A stretch of DNA of 64,000 bases from Meiothermus cerbereus DSM 11376. GTDB taxonomy: Bacteria; Deinococcota; Deinococci; Deinococcales; Thermaceae. Shown piece by piece: positions 16,841-28,428 of the stretch. Within the stretch, counting starts at the first letter, position 1. The number at the start of each line of letters is the position of its first letter. The stretch lies in NCBI RefSeq assembly GCF_000620065.1, contig NZ_JHVI01000004.1:1-64000 (forward strand), read 5' to 3'. A program made the translations under genes and the position numbers. A model generated the notes under the pieces. That model searched no databases and was not told the origin of the DNA. It saw only the letters and a list, made by a program, of their open reading frames with translations.

Positions 16841-17701
16841 ATGCTTGAACTATCCGGCCCTCCTGTAGCGGAGGCTGTTTATCAGGAGCTGCAAGACCTG
16901 CTCTCTAAGCTGCCTTATGTGCCTCACCTGCGGGTGGTGCGGCTGGGGGAAGACCCGGCCTCGGTTGCCTATGTGCGGCTAAAAGACCGACAGGCCAAAA
17001 AACTGGGTCTGTCCAGCCAGGTGGATGTGTTTCCCGAAAGCACTTCCCAGGAAGAACTCCTGGCCCACATCGCCCAGCTCAACGCCGACCCCGAGGTGGA
17101 TGGCATCCTGGTGCAGTCGCCGGTGCCTAAACAGGTAGACTTCAACACCGTGCTGGAAACCATCAACCCCCTGAAGGACGTGGATGGCCTGACCCCGGTT
17201 AACGCCGGGCGAATGTGGATGGGCCTGGAAGCCCTGGAATCCTGCACGCCCGCCGGGGTCATGCGTATCCTGAAGCACTACCAGATTCCACTGGCGGGCA
17301 AGGAGGTGGTGATTGTGGGGCGCAGCAACCTGGTGGGCAAGCCCCTGGCCGCCATGATGCTGCGGGAAAATGCCACCGTGACCCTGGCTCACTCGCGCAC
17401 CCACGACCTAGCCGGTGTGTGTCGCCGGGCCGAGGTGCTGGTGGCTGCGGTGGGGAAAGCGGGCCTCATTACGCCCGAGATGGTACGGCCTGGGGCAGTG
17501 GTGGTGGATGTGGGCATCAACCGGGTGGGCCAGAACGCCAAGGGCCGTGACATCCTGGTGGGGGACGTGGCCCCCGAGGTGGCTACGGTAGCCTCGGCCA
17601 TGACCCCGGTTCCGGGAGGGGTGGGGCCCATGACGGTAGCCATGCTTTTGCACAATACAGTAGTGGCGGCCATGCGGCGGCGGGCAAGATATGCGGGCTG
17701 A
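16841..17701 (+). CDS. folD: Methylenetetrahydrofolate dehydrogenase/cyclohydrolase FolD
   Basis: 286 aa bifunctional enzyme interconverting 5,10-methylene-, methenyl- and 10-formyl-tetrahydrofolate. Signatures: YVRLKDRQAKKLGL (with the catalytic lysine of YxxxK), VDGILVQSPVP, the NADP-binding GRSNLVGKPLA and the C-terminal PVPGGVGPMTVAML. GAGGTGG precedes the ATG. It lies 36 bp after nusB, so both are probably in one operon. Confidence 0.96.
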   Translation: MLELSGPPVAEAVYQELQDLLSKLPYVPHLRVVRLGEDPASVAYVRLKDRQAKKLGLSSQVDVFPESTSQEELLAHIAQLNADPEVDGILVQSPVPKQVDFNTVLETINPLKDVDGLTPVNAGRMWMGLEALESCTPAGVMRILKHYQIPLAGKEVVIVGRSNLVGKPLAAMMLRENATVTLAHSRTHDLAGVCRRAEVLVAAVGKAGLITPEMVRPGAVVVDVGINRVGQNAKGRDILVGDVAPEVATVASAMTPVPGGVGPMTVAMLLHNTVVAAMRRRARYAG

Positions 17702-17766
17702 CTGTTGCAGCCATTATTCCCGCATGGGCAGCACCAAGGGGTAGAATCTAGCAGGTAGCTCTGATT

Positions 17767-18216
17767 ATGGGTGATTTGCTCTCCAACCAGGTGCTCTGGA
17801 CAGCCATTCTGGCCAGTGTTTTTGCCCAGCTTCTCAAGCTTTTTATCTACTATCTGGTTGAGCGCCGCTGGGAGTGGGAGCGCCTGGCCGAGACCGGGGG
17901 CATGCCTTCCTCCCACTCGGCTACGGTGGCTGCTCTGGCTACCGGGGTGGGCATTACCGAGGGGCTGGGAAGCGCTTTTTTTGCTATTGCGGTGGTGCTG
18001 GCTATCATCGTGATGTACGACGCCACCGGCATCCGCCGGGCAGCAGGGCTTCACGCCGAACGCCTGAACGACCTGTTTGAAGAGTTTCGCGCAGTCTTTG
18101 AACATGGCCCGCGGCCCGAGCCCCTAAAAGAACTGCTGGGCCACACCTACCTCGAGGTTGCCGTCGGCGCTATTTTGGGCATTCTTTTTGCGCTGCTTAG
18201 TTTTAGCCTGCTGTAA
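17767..18216 (+). CDS. Divergent PAP2 family membrane protein (DUF212/YuiD type)
   Basis: 149 aa with three or four membrane spans. The GGMPSSHSATVAAL segment is the PAP2 phosphatase-like signature of the DUF212/YuiD group; a later segment reads YDATGIRRAAGLHAE. Homologues are annotated as acid-phosphatase or haloperoxidase related, but the substrate is unknown; lipid pyrophosphates are a plausible guess. TAGAAT (17741-17746) may be the -10 box. No clear partner gene. Confidence 0.85.
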   Translation: MGDLLSNQVLWTAILASVFAQLLKLFIYYLVERRWEWERLAETGGMPSSHSATVAALATGVGITEGLGSAFFAIAVVLAIIVMYDATGIRRAAGLHAERLNDLFEEFRAVFEHGPRPEPLKELLGHTYLEVAVGAILGILFALLSFSLL

Positions 18217-18291
18217 ACCACGGGTGGTGGCTGACCTGGGGGGGGTATGGGCCAGGATGGGTGGCTTGTGGTAGCTTTTGGGTGATCCAAT

Positions 18292-18759
18292 ATGAAGCGA
18301 CTCTGCTGGCTGCTCATCGCATTGGGTTTTCCCGCCTTTGCGCAGCCTGCCGCCCGGCTGGAGGAGCAAGTTCTCTCGCTTCTGAACGAAGCCCGGGCCA
18401 GGGGTGTGGCCTGCCGTGGGGGTGGGGGTGGGTATAGCCTCCCGCCTTTGCGCTACGAGGCAACCCTGGCTCAAGCTGCCAAAAGCCATGCCCTCAATAT
18501 GGGGCGCTATGGCTTCATGTCGCACTATTTTAGAGGGGTGGGGCCACGGGTGCGGGTCGCCAGGGCTGGCTATGGCTATTTACGCATGTCGGAGATTATC
18601 TTCAGGGGCCGCAGCAGCGACCCGGCTCGGGCCGTGCGCTGGTGGCTGCGTTCGCCGGTGCACTGCCGGGCGATCATGAACCCCCACTACACCGAAGCAG
18701 GCGCGGGGCTCTCGAAAGCTGGTCATGCCTGGGCGGTGGTGCTGGCCCAGCCGCGCTAG
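18292..18759 (+). CDS. Secreted CAP-domain (SCP/PR-1) protein
   Basis: 155 aa with a signal peptide (about 1-20, cleaved after FAQPA). The CAP domain shows LNEARA near the start of the mature part, HALNMGRYGFMSHYF (CAP histidine region), and SPVHCRAIMNPHYTEAGAG near the end. CAP proteins are secreted, often calcium-binding, with no general enzymatic role known in bacteria. Its stop codon overlaps the stop of the convergent small membrane-protein gene in a shared CTAG. Confidence 0.87.
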   Translation: MKRLCWLLIALGFPAFAQPAARLEEQVLSLLNEARARGVACRGGGGGYSLPPLRYEATLAQAAKSHALNMGRYGFMSHYFRGVGPRVRVARAGYGYLRMSEIIFRGRSSDPARAVRWWLRSPVHCRAIMNPHYTEAGAGLSKAGHAWAVVLAQPR

Positions 18760-19010
18760 CCTTGCCGTTGCACCAGGCGCATAATGACCAGCATCCCAAT
18801 GCTCTGAATGAGCGGGAACGACATCAGGGTGAGCGCCCCCGGCCACAGGGCAAAAAGTCCCACCGGAACGATAGTAGCGACTACGCCAATCCACATTAGC
18901 TCGGTGCGGTTTCGTTCCCGCAGAAGCCGGTAGATGATGTAGTTGTTGAAAGCAGCAAACACCAGCAGCAAGGCCCAGGCCAACACAAAGGCATTCACGG
19001 TGATGTTCAT
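18756..19010 (-). CDS. Small membrane protein, unknown function
   Basis: 84 aa from the ATG at 19010 (MNITVNAFVLAWALLL), with two or three hydrophobic spans separated by a basic loop (YRLLRERNRTELMW). I do not recognise a family. TACAAT lies 8 bases before the ATG on the minus strand, suggesting a leaderless message; an upstream frame to 19052 lacks a ribosome-binding site. It is divergent from the EtfD-like gene. Confidence 0.65.
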   Translation of the reverse strand: MNITVNAFVLAWALLLVFAAFNNYIIYRLLRERNRTELMWIGVVATIVPVGLFALWPGALTLMSFPLIQSIGMLVIMRLVQRQG

Positions 19011-19052
19011 CACCCAACATTGTACGATGCGTGAGTTCGGTAGCCTCTGCAC

Positions 19053-19081
19053 TTGATAACTGCCTGGTCGAGCAATAAACT
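19053..19081 (+). promoter_or_regulatory. Promoter of the EtfD-like gene
   Basis: TTGATA (19053-19058), 17-bp spacer, TAAACT (19076-19081). The predicted start is about 33 bases before the ATG, leaving room for the GGGAG ribosome-binding site seen at 19110-19114, so this transcript has a leader. Confidence 0.65.
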
Positions 19082-19120
19082 TATACCCAGTACAATTTTT
19101 ACTCGCTCGAAGGGAGCCCC

Positions 19121-21172
19121 ATGCTGACTACCCCAGAAAAAATCCTTTTCTTGCTGCTGGTGCTGGCCTCGCTTTATTTTGGTGGAGGAGCGCTTTACCG
19201 CGTTTACAAAGCCATCCGTCGGGGCCAGCCGGAAGATCGCTTCGACAACCTGCCGGCTCGAGTGGGCCGGGCCCTCTGGCAGACCCTCACCATGCAGACG
19301 GTCTTCAAGAAGCGGCCCTGGGTGAGCCTGTTGCACGCTTTTGTGTTCTATGGCTTTGTGTTTTACCTGAGCGTGAACCTGGTGGACGTGCTCGAGGGTT
19401 TCTTGCCCTTCAAGGCCCGGGGTGGTTTCTGGAATGGCTACAATCTGATGGCCGACATCCTCACTGCTCTGATCCTTCTCGGCATTATCGGCCTTCTCAT
19501 TCGGCGCTACTCCAGCCTGGGGCGCAAGACTTTTAGCTGGAACGAGAAGACCCTTCTGCACGAGAATGTGCGCAAGGGTATTCCCACCGATAGCGCGATT
19601 GTGGGTGGTTTTATTCTTTTTCATGTGGGCAGCCGCCTGCTGCACAAAGCCGCCCAGGCCGCTAACCTCGAGTACGGCCCCGACCCCTTCCAACCGGTAG
19701 CCAGTCTGGCCAGCAACCTGTTCATGTGGGTGGATGTAGACCGGCTGGTGGTCCTGGAGCACCTTTTTTGGTGGTTTGCCATCGGCTCGATTCTGGTATT
19801 TATTCCTTATTTTGCCCGCTCCAAGCACATTCACCTGTTCCTGGCTCCCCTCAACCTGGCCTTCAAGAAGGAAAAGCCAGGGGCCCTGCTGCCCATCGCC
19901 AAAGACTTTGAAGAGCTGGAAAAGCTCGAGAAGTTTGGAGTGGCTAAGCTCGAGGACTTCACCTGGCCCCGCCTGCTGGATGCCTATAGCTGCATCATGT
20001 GCAACCGCTGCCAGGAGGTCTGCCCGGCCTACACCACCGGCAAGGCCCTTTCGCCCTCGGCCATCCTCATCAACGAGCGCTACGAGCTCAACCAAATTCT
20101 GCCGGCCTTTGCCGCGGGGCAGGAGAGCCCCCGCCCCCTGCTGGACTTTGCCCTGAATGAAGAAGCCCTCTGGGCCTGTACGACCTGCAACGCCTGTGTG
20201 GAGGTCTGCCCGGTCGGCAACGAGCCCATGCTGCACATCCTGGATGTGCGGCGCGAGCAGGTGATGATGCAGGGCGAGTTTCCATCGCAGCTGAACAACG
20301 CTTTCAAAGGCATGGAGCGCAACGGCAACCCCTGGAACCTGGGGGCGGACAAACGTCTGGCCTGGGCCGAAGGGCTACCCTTCCAGGTCAAGACGATAAG
20401 TGAGAACCCCGAGGCCGAGGTGCTCTACTGGGTGGGCTGTGCACCCGCCTACGACCCCAGGGCCCAGAAGACCGCCCGGGCTTTTGCCGAAATTCTGCAC
20501 GAGTCCGGTGTGAGCTGGGCAGTGCTGGGCAAGCAAGAAAAATGCACGGGGGACGCGGCCCGGCGGGCCGGCAACGAGTTCTTGTTCATGCAGTTGGCTA
20601 CAGAAAATGTGGAGACCTTAAACGCCGCCATGGAGGCCCGGCCCAAGACCATCGTGACCACCTGTCCGCACTGCTTCCACACCCTGGCCAACGAGTACAA
20701 GGACTTTGGCGGCCACTATACCGTCAAGCACCACACCGACTATATCGCCGAGCTGATTGATGCCAGGAAGCTCGAGCTGCTTCCCATGAGCGGCGCGGTC
20801 ACCTACCACGACCCCTGCTACCTGGGCCGGCACAACGGCGTACTGCAAGAACCCCGCCAGGTCATCCAGGCTACCGGGTTGGCGCTACAGGAACCCCCCC
20901 GCCACGGCAAGGATAGCTTCTGCTGTGGGGCGGGCGGGGCGCAGTTCTGGAAAGAAGAAGAGCCCGGCAACGAACGAGTTTCCACCCACCGCTACCGCGA
21001 GCTAAAGGCCACCGGGGCCGAGACCATTGCGGTGGGCTGCCCCTTCTGTATGCAGATGATGAACCTCGAGACCGCCCAGGAGCCTGAAGGCGAGGCCCCT
21101 CGGGTGCTGGACGTCTCCGAGTTGGTGGTAGAGCGCCTGAAGAGCAAGCAAACCGGCCCGGCCACCGATTAG
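19121..21172 (+). CDS. EtfD-like membrane Fe-S oxidoreductase (ETF-menaquinone type)
   Basis: 683 aa. The N-terminal ~240 residues are membrane spans of the NarI/cytochrome b type. Two 4Fe-4S motifs follow: C291/C294/C297/C301 and C353/C356/C359/C363. The C-terminal half has two CCG (HdrD/GlpC-like) domains, with VGCAP, TTCPHCFHTLANEY, DPCYLGRHNG and SFCCGAGG. This layout matches the EtfD/EMO family, which passes electrons from acyl-CoA dehydrogenases through electron-transfer flavoprotein to menaquinone. The etfA and etfB genes are not in the window. The role fits the acyl-CoA synthetase, carboxylase and epimerase genes found elsewhere here. A different heterodisulfide-reductase-like redox role cannot be excluded. 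Confidence 0.85.
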   Translation: MLTTPEKILFLLLVLASLYFGGGALYRVYKAIRRGQPEDRFDNLPARVGRALWQTLTMQTVFKKRPWVSLLHAFVFYGFVFYLSVNLVDVLEGFLPFKARGGFWNGYNLMADILTALILLGIIGLLIRRYSSLGRKTFSWNEKTLLHENVRKGIPTDSAIVGGFILFHVGSRLLHKAAQAANLEYGPDPFQPVASLASNLFMWVDVDRLVVLEHLFWWFAIGSILVFIPYFARSKHIHLFLAPLNLAFKKEKPGALLPIAKDFEELEKLEKFGVAKLEDFTWPRLLDAYSCIMCNRCQEVCPAYTTGKALSPSAILINERYELNQILPAFAAGQESPRPLLDFALNEEALWACTTCNACVEVCPVGNEPMLHILDVRREQVMMQGEFPSQLNNAFKGMERNGNPWNLGADKRLAWAEGLPFQVKTISENPEAEVLYWVGCAPAYDPRAQKTARAFAEILHESGVSWAVLGKQEKCTGDAARRAGNEFLFMQLATENVETLNAAMEARPKTIVTTCPHCFHTLANEYKDFGGHYTVKHHTDYIAELIDARKLELLPMSGAVTYHDPCYLGRHNGVLQEPRQVIQATGLALQEPPRHGKDSFCCGAGGAQFWKEEEPGNERVSTHRYRELKATGAETIAVGCPFCMQMMNLETAQEPEGEAPRVLDVSELVVERLKSKQTGPATD

Positions 21173-21246
21173 TCGGCGCTTTTCCTGTGAATCTGTTCTG
21201 GCCCGGTGTTTGAGCCAGGCGGGAGGAAAGTAAGAATCGCTGGGTG

Positions 21247-21276
21247 TTGAAGTTCGGGTTGCAAACTGGGTAGACT
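21247..21276 (+). promoter_or_regulatory. Promoter of the MsiK-like ATPase gene
   Basis: TTGAAG (21247-21252), 18-bp spacer, TAGACT (21271-21276). The leader to the ATG at 21389 is about 105 bases and contains a CTCGCC-ctg-GGCGAG stem, longer than usual for this genome. Confidence 0.55.
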
Positions 21277-21388
21277 GGCCTCGTACCTGATGAATCCCCG
21301 ATGGGCTCGCCCTGGCGAGGTCTCACAGCGTGGGCGCCGGTACAGGCCGAGACTGCAAAGTAGCTCGGCGCAAAACAGGAGGCCAATA

Positions 21389-22534
<1,146 letters not shown>

Positions 22535-22586
22535 CGCTTTTCTTTGCAGGGCGCACAAACACTGGATCAGGTCATAAGATTTTTAG

Positions 22587-25146
<2,560 letters not shown>

Positions 25147-25197
25147 AAACATCTAATGCCCGGCCGTGCCAAGATGGGAGAAATCTGGAGGGTTTGT

Positions 25198-26196
25198 ATG
25201 CGCGTGGGGGTCAGCGGGTACTATGGCTTTCAAAATGCGGGCGATGAGGCCATCCTCGAGGCCATCGTTCAAGAGATTCGGGCGCGGGGCCACCAGACCG
25301 TGGTATTTTCCAACAACCCCAGCGAAACCGCCCAGCGCTACGGAGTGGAAGCCGTCAAGCGAACCCAACCCCTGGAAGTCTGGAAAGCCCTGGGCAAGGT
25401 AGATGTGCTCCTATCGGGCGGTGGGGGGTTGTTGCAAGACAAAACCTCTCGCCTGAGCCTGTGGTACTACCTGACCCTCATCGGACTGGCTCGGCGGCGG
25501 GGCAAACCGGTGTATGTGTTCAACCAGTCGCTGGGGCCTTTGAGCAGGGGTGGGGAAAGCCAGGTTAGAAGAGCCTTGCGGGGGCTGCCCTGTTATTTCC
25601 GCGACGAAGGCTCGCTCGAGTACGGGCGCAGCTTAGGGCTGGAGGTACACCTGGGCGCCGACCCCGCTTTGCTCCTGGCCCCACCACCTGTTGAACGTGA
25701 GCCCAACATGGTGGTGCTGGTTCCCAAGTACGGCACCGAAGAGGCCAACGCCAACCTGCACAAACTGGCCGACCGGCTGCGGGTGGAGGGCTACGATGTG
25801 GTGATACTGGCCTTGCAACCAGGCTTCGATGAGCCGGTACTGGAAAAGTTTAGTAGTTTCACCCGCGAACTGGCCTGGGATCCGCGCCGGGTGAGCTACC
25901 TGCTGGCCCAGGCGGGTTATGTGATCTCGGTGCGTCTGCACGGGGCCATTCTGGCCGCAGCGGCTGGCACACCCTTTGCGGGCATTGCCTACGACCCCAA
26001 GGTGGCCGGTTTTTGTCGCGATGCCGGGGCAGTCTATCTGGACATGCCCGGCGACCCCGATCTGCTGGCCTCGGCGGTGCTGACCCAGCGCCAGCCCAAC
26101 TGGAAAGCGGTAGAGGCCATGAAGGCCCGTGCCCGCACCAGCTTTGACCAGGTGTTGTCCAGCAGCCGCCAGGGTAGGGTGAAGAGCTCGAGGTAA
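25198..26196 (+). CDS. csaB: Polysaccharide pyruvyl transferase CsaB
   Basis: 332 aa. Adds ketal-linked pyruvate from phosphoenolpyruvate to a secondary cell-wall polymer. It starts MRVGVSGYYGFQNAGDEAIL, the N-terminal signature of CsaB. In Thermus and Bacillus this modification is required for binding of SLH-domain S-layer proteins to the wall. CTGGAGGG precedes the ATG at 25198, and an upstream frame to 25156 lacks a ribosome-binding site. Operon partner: the DUF5693 gene. Confidence 0.93.
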   Translation: MRVGVSGYYGFQNAGDEAILEAIVQEIRARGHQTVVFSNNPSETAQRYGVEAVKRTQPLEVWKALGKVDVLLSGGGGLLQDKTSRLSLWYYLTLIGLARRRGKPVYVFNQSLGPLSRGGESQVRRALRGLPCYFRDEGSLEYGRSLGLEVHLGADPALLLAPPPVEREPNMVVLVPKYGTEEANANLHKLADRLRVEGYDVVILALQPGFDEPVLEKFSSFTRELAWDPRRVSYLLAQAGYVISVRLHGAILAAAAGTPFAGIAYDPKVAGFCRDAGAVYLDMPGDPDLLASAVLTQRQPNWKAVEAMKARARTSFDQVLSSSRQGRVKSSR

Positions 26197-26247
26197 TACC
26201 GGTACCGACCAGGCCGAAGGCCCAGAACGCTTCCTGGCAGCAAATAC

Positions 26248-26275
26248 AAGCCAAAACCCCTTTTTGGCTTCTTTC
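26248..26275 (+). terminator. Terminator after csaB
   Basis: AAGCCAAAA (26248-26256), loop CCCCT, TTTTGGCTT (26262-26270), followed by CTTTC. A 9-bp stem with a modest T-tract. Confidence 0.55.
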
Positions 26276-26379
26276 GGAAACCGCAAGATCGTTTCCCAAA
26301 CTGCCCTTGCCCTGCCCCATACCTAAAAACCGGGCTGGCTCACACAAACACACCGCCTTGCCCCCAGGTGCTCCGCAAA

Positions 26380-26486
26380 TTATCGCACTCTTCACAGACG
26401 TGGCTTGCCATCTGGGAGGCCACTGTACTGTTCAGGACAAAGCAACCAAAGTTGTGAGCAGCTCAATATTTGTGAAGAGCGCTCTA
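26380..26486. repeat. Intergenic repeat family C, copy C2 (longest)
   Basis: Starts TTATCGCACTCTTCACAG and ends TGTGAAGAGCGCTCTA, with an inner GGCTTGCCATCTGGGAGGCC region. The end of the repeat supplies the stop codon of the convergent carboxylase gene (CTA at 26484-26486), so the repeat abuts coding DNA exactly. Confidence 0.72.
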
Positions 26487-28049
26487 CAGCGGGATATTCC
26501 CGTGCTTCTTGTAAGGCCGCTCCTCTTGTTTGTTGGAGAGCATCTCGAGGTGCCGTACCAGAAGCCATCGGGTATCGGCGGGGTCAATTACGTCGTCAAT
26601 GTAGCCCCGGCCTGCGGCCACATAGGGGTTGTCGAAGGCTTTTTTGTATTCGGCAATTTTGGCCTGGCGGGTGGCGGCGGGGTCGAGGGAGGACTGGATT
26701 TCCTTGCGATAGATGATGTTGGCGGCCCCCTCGGCGCCCATCACCGCCACTGCAGAGGTGGGCCAGGCCAGCACCACGTCGGCCCCCATATCGCGGGAGT
26801 TCATGGCCAGGTAAGCGCCGCCATAGCTCTTGCGGGTAATCAAGGTAATTTTGGGAACGGTGGCCTCGGCATAGGCATAAAGCATCTTGGCCCCGTGGCG
26901 GATGATGCCCTGGTGTTCCTGGGCCACGCCGGGCAGGAAACCGGTTACGTCCACCAGGGTCAGGATGGGAATGTTGAAGCTGTCGCAGGTGCGAATGAAG
27001 CGGGCGGCTTTGTCCGAGGCGTTGATATCCAGGGCTCCGGCCATAAAGCGGGGGTTGTTGGCTACAATCCCCACACTCTGGCCACCCAGATGGGCAAACC
27101 CTACAATGATGTTTTTGGCGAAGTTGGGGTGTAGCTCTAAAAACACCCCTTCGTCCACGAGGGTCTCGATAATCTGGTGCATGCTGTAAGGACGGCGGGG
27201 GTCGGGATGCACTATATCCAGCAGTTCGGGAGTTTTGCGGTTTTTGGGGTCGCTGCTTTGGCGTAGGGGGGGCTTTTCTTTGGCATTTTGCGGCAGGTAG
27301 ACCAGAAGTTTTTTGACGGTGTCCAGCACGGCCTGATCCCCCTCGCACTCGAGGTGGGCCACCCCCGATTTGCTGGTGTGAACTTCCGAGCCGCCCAGCT
27401 GTTCAAAGGTAACTTCCTCGCGGGTCACACTCTTAATCACTTCCGGCCCGGTGATGAACATGTAGCTACTGCCTTTGCTCATCAGCACAAAGTCGGTGAT
27501 GGCGGGGCTGTACACGGCCCCACCCGCGCAAGGCCCCAGTATGGCCGAGATCTGCGGCACCACGCCCGAGTAGATGGCGTTGCGGTAGAAGACTTCGCCG
27601 TAGCCCGATAGGCTGTCTACGCCTTCCTGGATGCGGGCCCCCGCCGAGTCGTTGAGACCGATGATGGGGGCACCTACCCTGGCGGCCATATCCATCACGC
27701 GGGCGATTTTCTGCCCATGTGTTTTTCCAAGGCTCCCGCCCAGTACGGTAAAATCCTGGCTGAAGACAAAAACTGTGCGGCCCCCAATTTGGCCGTAGCC
27801 AGTAACCACCCCATCGGCTGGGGCCTGCACCCCACGCATCAGCTCGCTTTCGGGGTGTTCGGCGAAGGGCAATAGCTCTACAAAAGTATTGGGGTCAAGC
27901 AGGTACTCGATGCGCTCACGGGCGGTCATTTTGCCTGCCTCGTGTTGCTTTTTGATTCGTTCTGGCCCTCCACCAGCGGTGATGCGTTTGCGCCTTTCTT
28001 CCATCTCGGCCAAAAGTTCTTCCATCCAGGCCCGCGTGTTATCTGCCAT
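26484..28049 (-). CDS. Acyl-CoA carboxylase beta subunit (propionyl/methylmalonyl type)
   Basis: 521 aa of the carboxyltransferase (crotonase-like) family. It transfers carboxylate from carboxybiotin to an acyl-CoA such as propionyl-CoA; MmdA decarboxylases share the fold. Family segments: GGSLGKTHGQKIARVMDMA, GPCAGGAVYSPAITDF (oxyanion hole) and a second carboxyl-binding region ITRKSYGGAYLAM. The biotin-carrier/carboxylase alpha subunit is not in the window. With the methylmalonyl-CoA epimerase gene at 46.2 kb it suggests propionyl-CoA conversion to succinyl-CoA. The stop lies in repeat C2. Confidence 0.9.
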   Translation of the reverse strand: MADNTRAWMEELLAEMEERRKRITAGGGPERIKKQHEAGKMTARERIEYLLDPNTFVELLPFAEHPESELMRGVQAPADGVVTGYGQIGGRTVFVFSQDFTVLGGSLGKTHGQKIARVMDMAARVGAPIIGLNDSAGARIQEGVDSLSGYGEVFYRNAIYSGVVPQISAILGPCAGGAVYSPAITDFVLMSKGSSYMFITGPEVIKSVTREEVTFEQLGGSEVHTSKSGVAHLECEGDQAVLDTVKKLLVYLPQNAKEKPPLRQSSDPKNRKTPELLDIVHPDPRRPYSMHQIIETLVDEGVFLELHPNFAKNIIVGFAHLGGQSVGIVANNPRFMAGALDINASDKAARFIRTCDSFNIPILTLVDVTGFLPGVAQEHQGIIRHGAKMLYAYAEATVPKITLITRKSYGGAYLAMNSRDMGADVVLAWPTSAVAVMGAEGAANIIYRKEIQSSLDPAATRQAKIAEYKKAFDNPYVAAGRGYIDDVIDPADTRWLLVRHLEMLSNKQEERPYKKHGNIPL

Positions 28050-28227
28050 AGCGCTTGTATCTTACCAATGTGGAATGCCATTCGCGCGGCGTTTTTTATG
28101 TCAACCCAGTGCTTTGTGTCCGCTTTGCACCGGGTAGGGTGCGGCATTCAAGCCTGCAGAGGCTTTGGATCAAGGCTTCGAAAATGCCGTGCTGAACTCA
28201 AAGCAAACCCCGTATTGCTTACAAGGC

Positions 28228-28256
28228 TTGACTAGATTGCACTGGCCCCCTATACT
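28228..28256 (+). promoter_or_regulatory. Promoter of tRNA-Ala
   Basis: TTGACT (28228-28233), 17-bp spacer, TATACT (28251-28256). The predicted start is about 10 bases before the mature tRNA. Confidence 0.75.
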
Positions 28257-28271
28257 TTCCATTGCTGTTTG

Positions 28272-28349
<78 letters not shown>

Positions 28350-28362
28350 AGAAAACCAGTCG

Positions 28363-28390
28363 AAACCCGTGGAAGTAGCCCACGGGTTTT
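28363..28390. terminator. Terminator after tRNA-Ala, probably bidirectional
   Basis: AAACCCGTGG (28363-28372) pairs perfectly with CCACGGGTTT (28380-28389) around a 7-base loop, followed by TTTTGC on the plus strand. On the minus strand it also stands 40 bases after the metal-ATPase gene and could end that message. Confidence 0.78.
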
Positions 28391-28428
28391 GCTCTTTCGG
28401 GTGCGCCCGCTTTTTTCTGAGAACTGCC

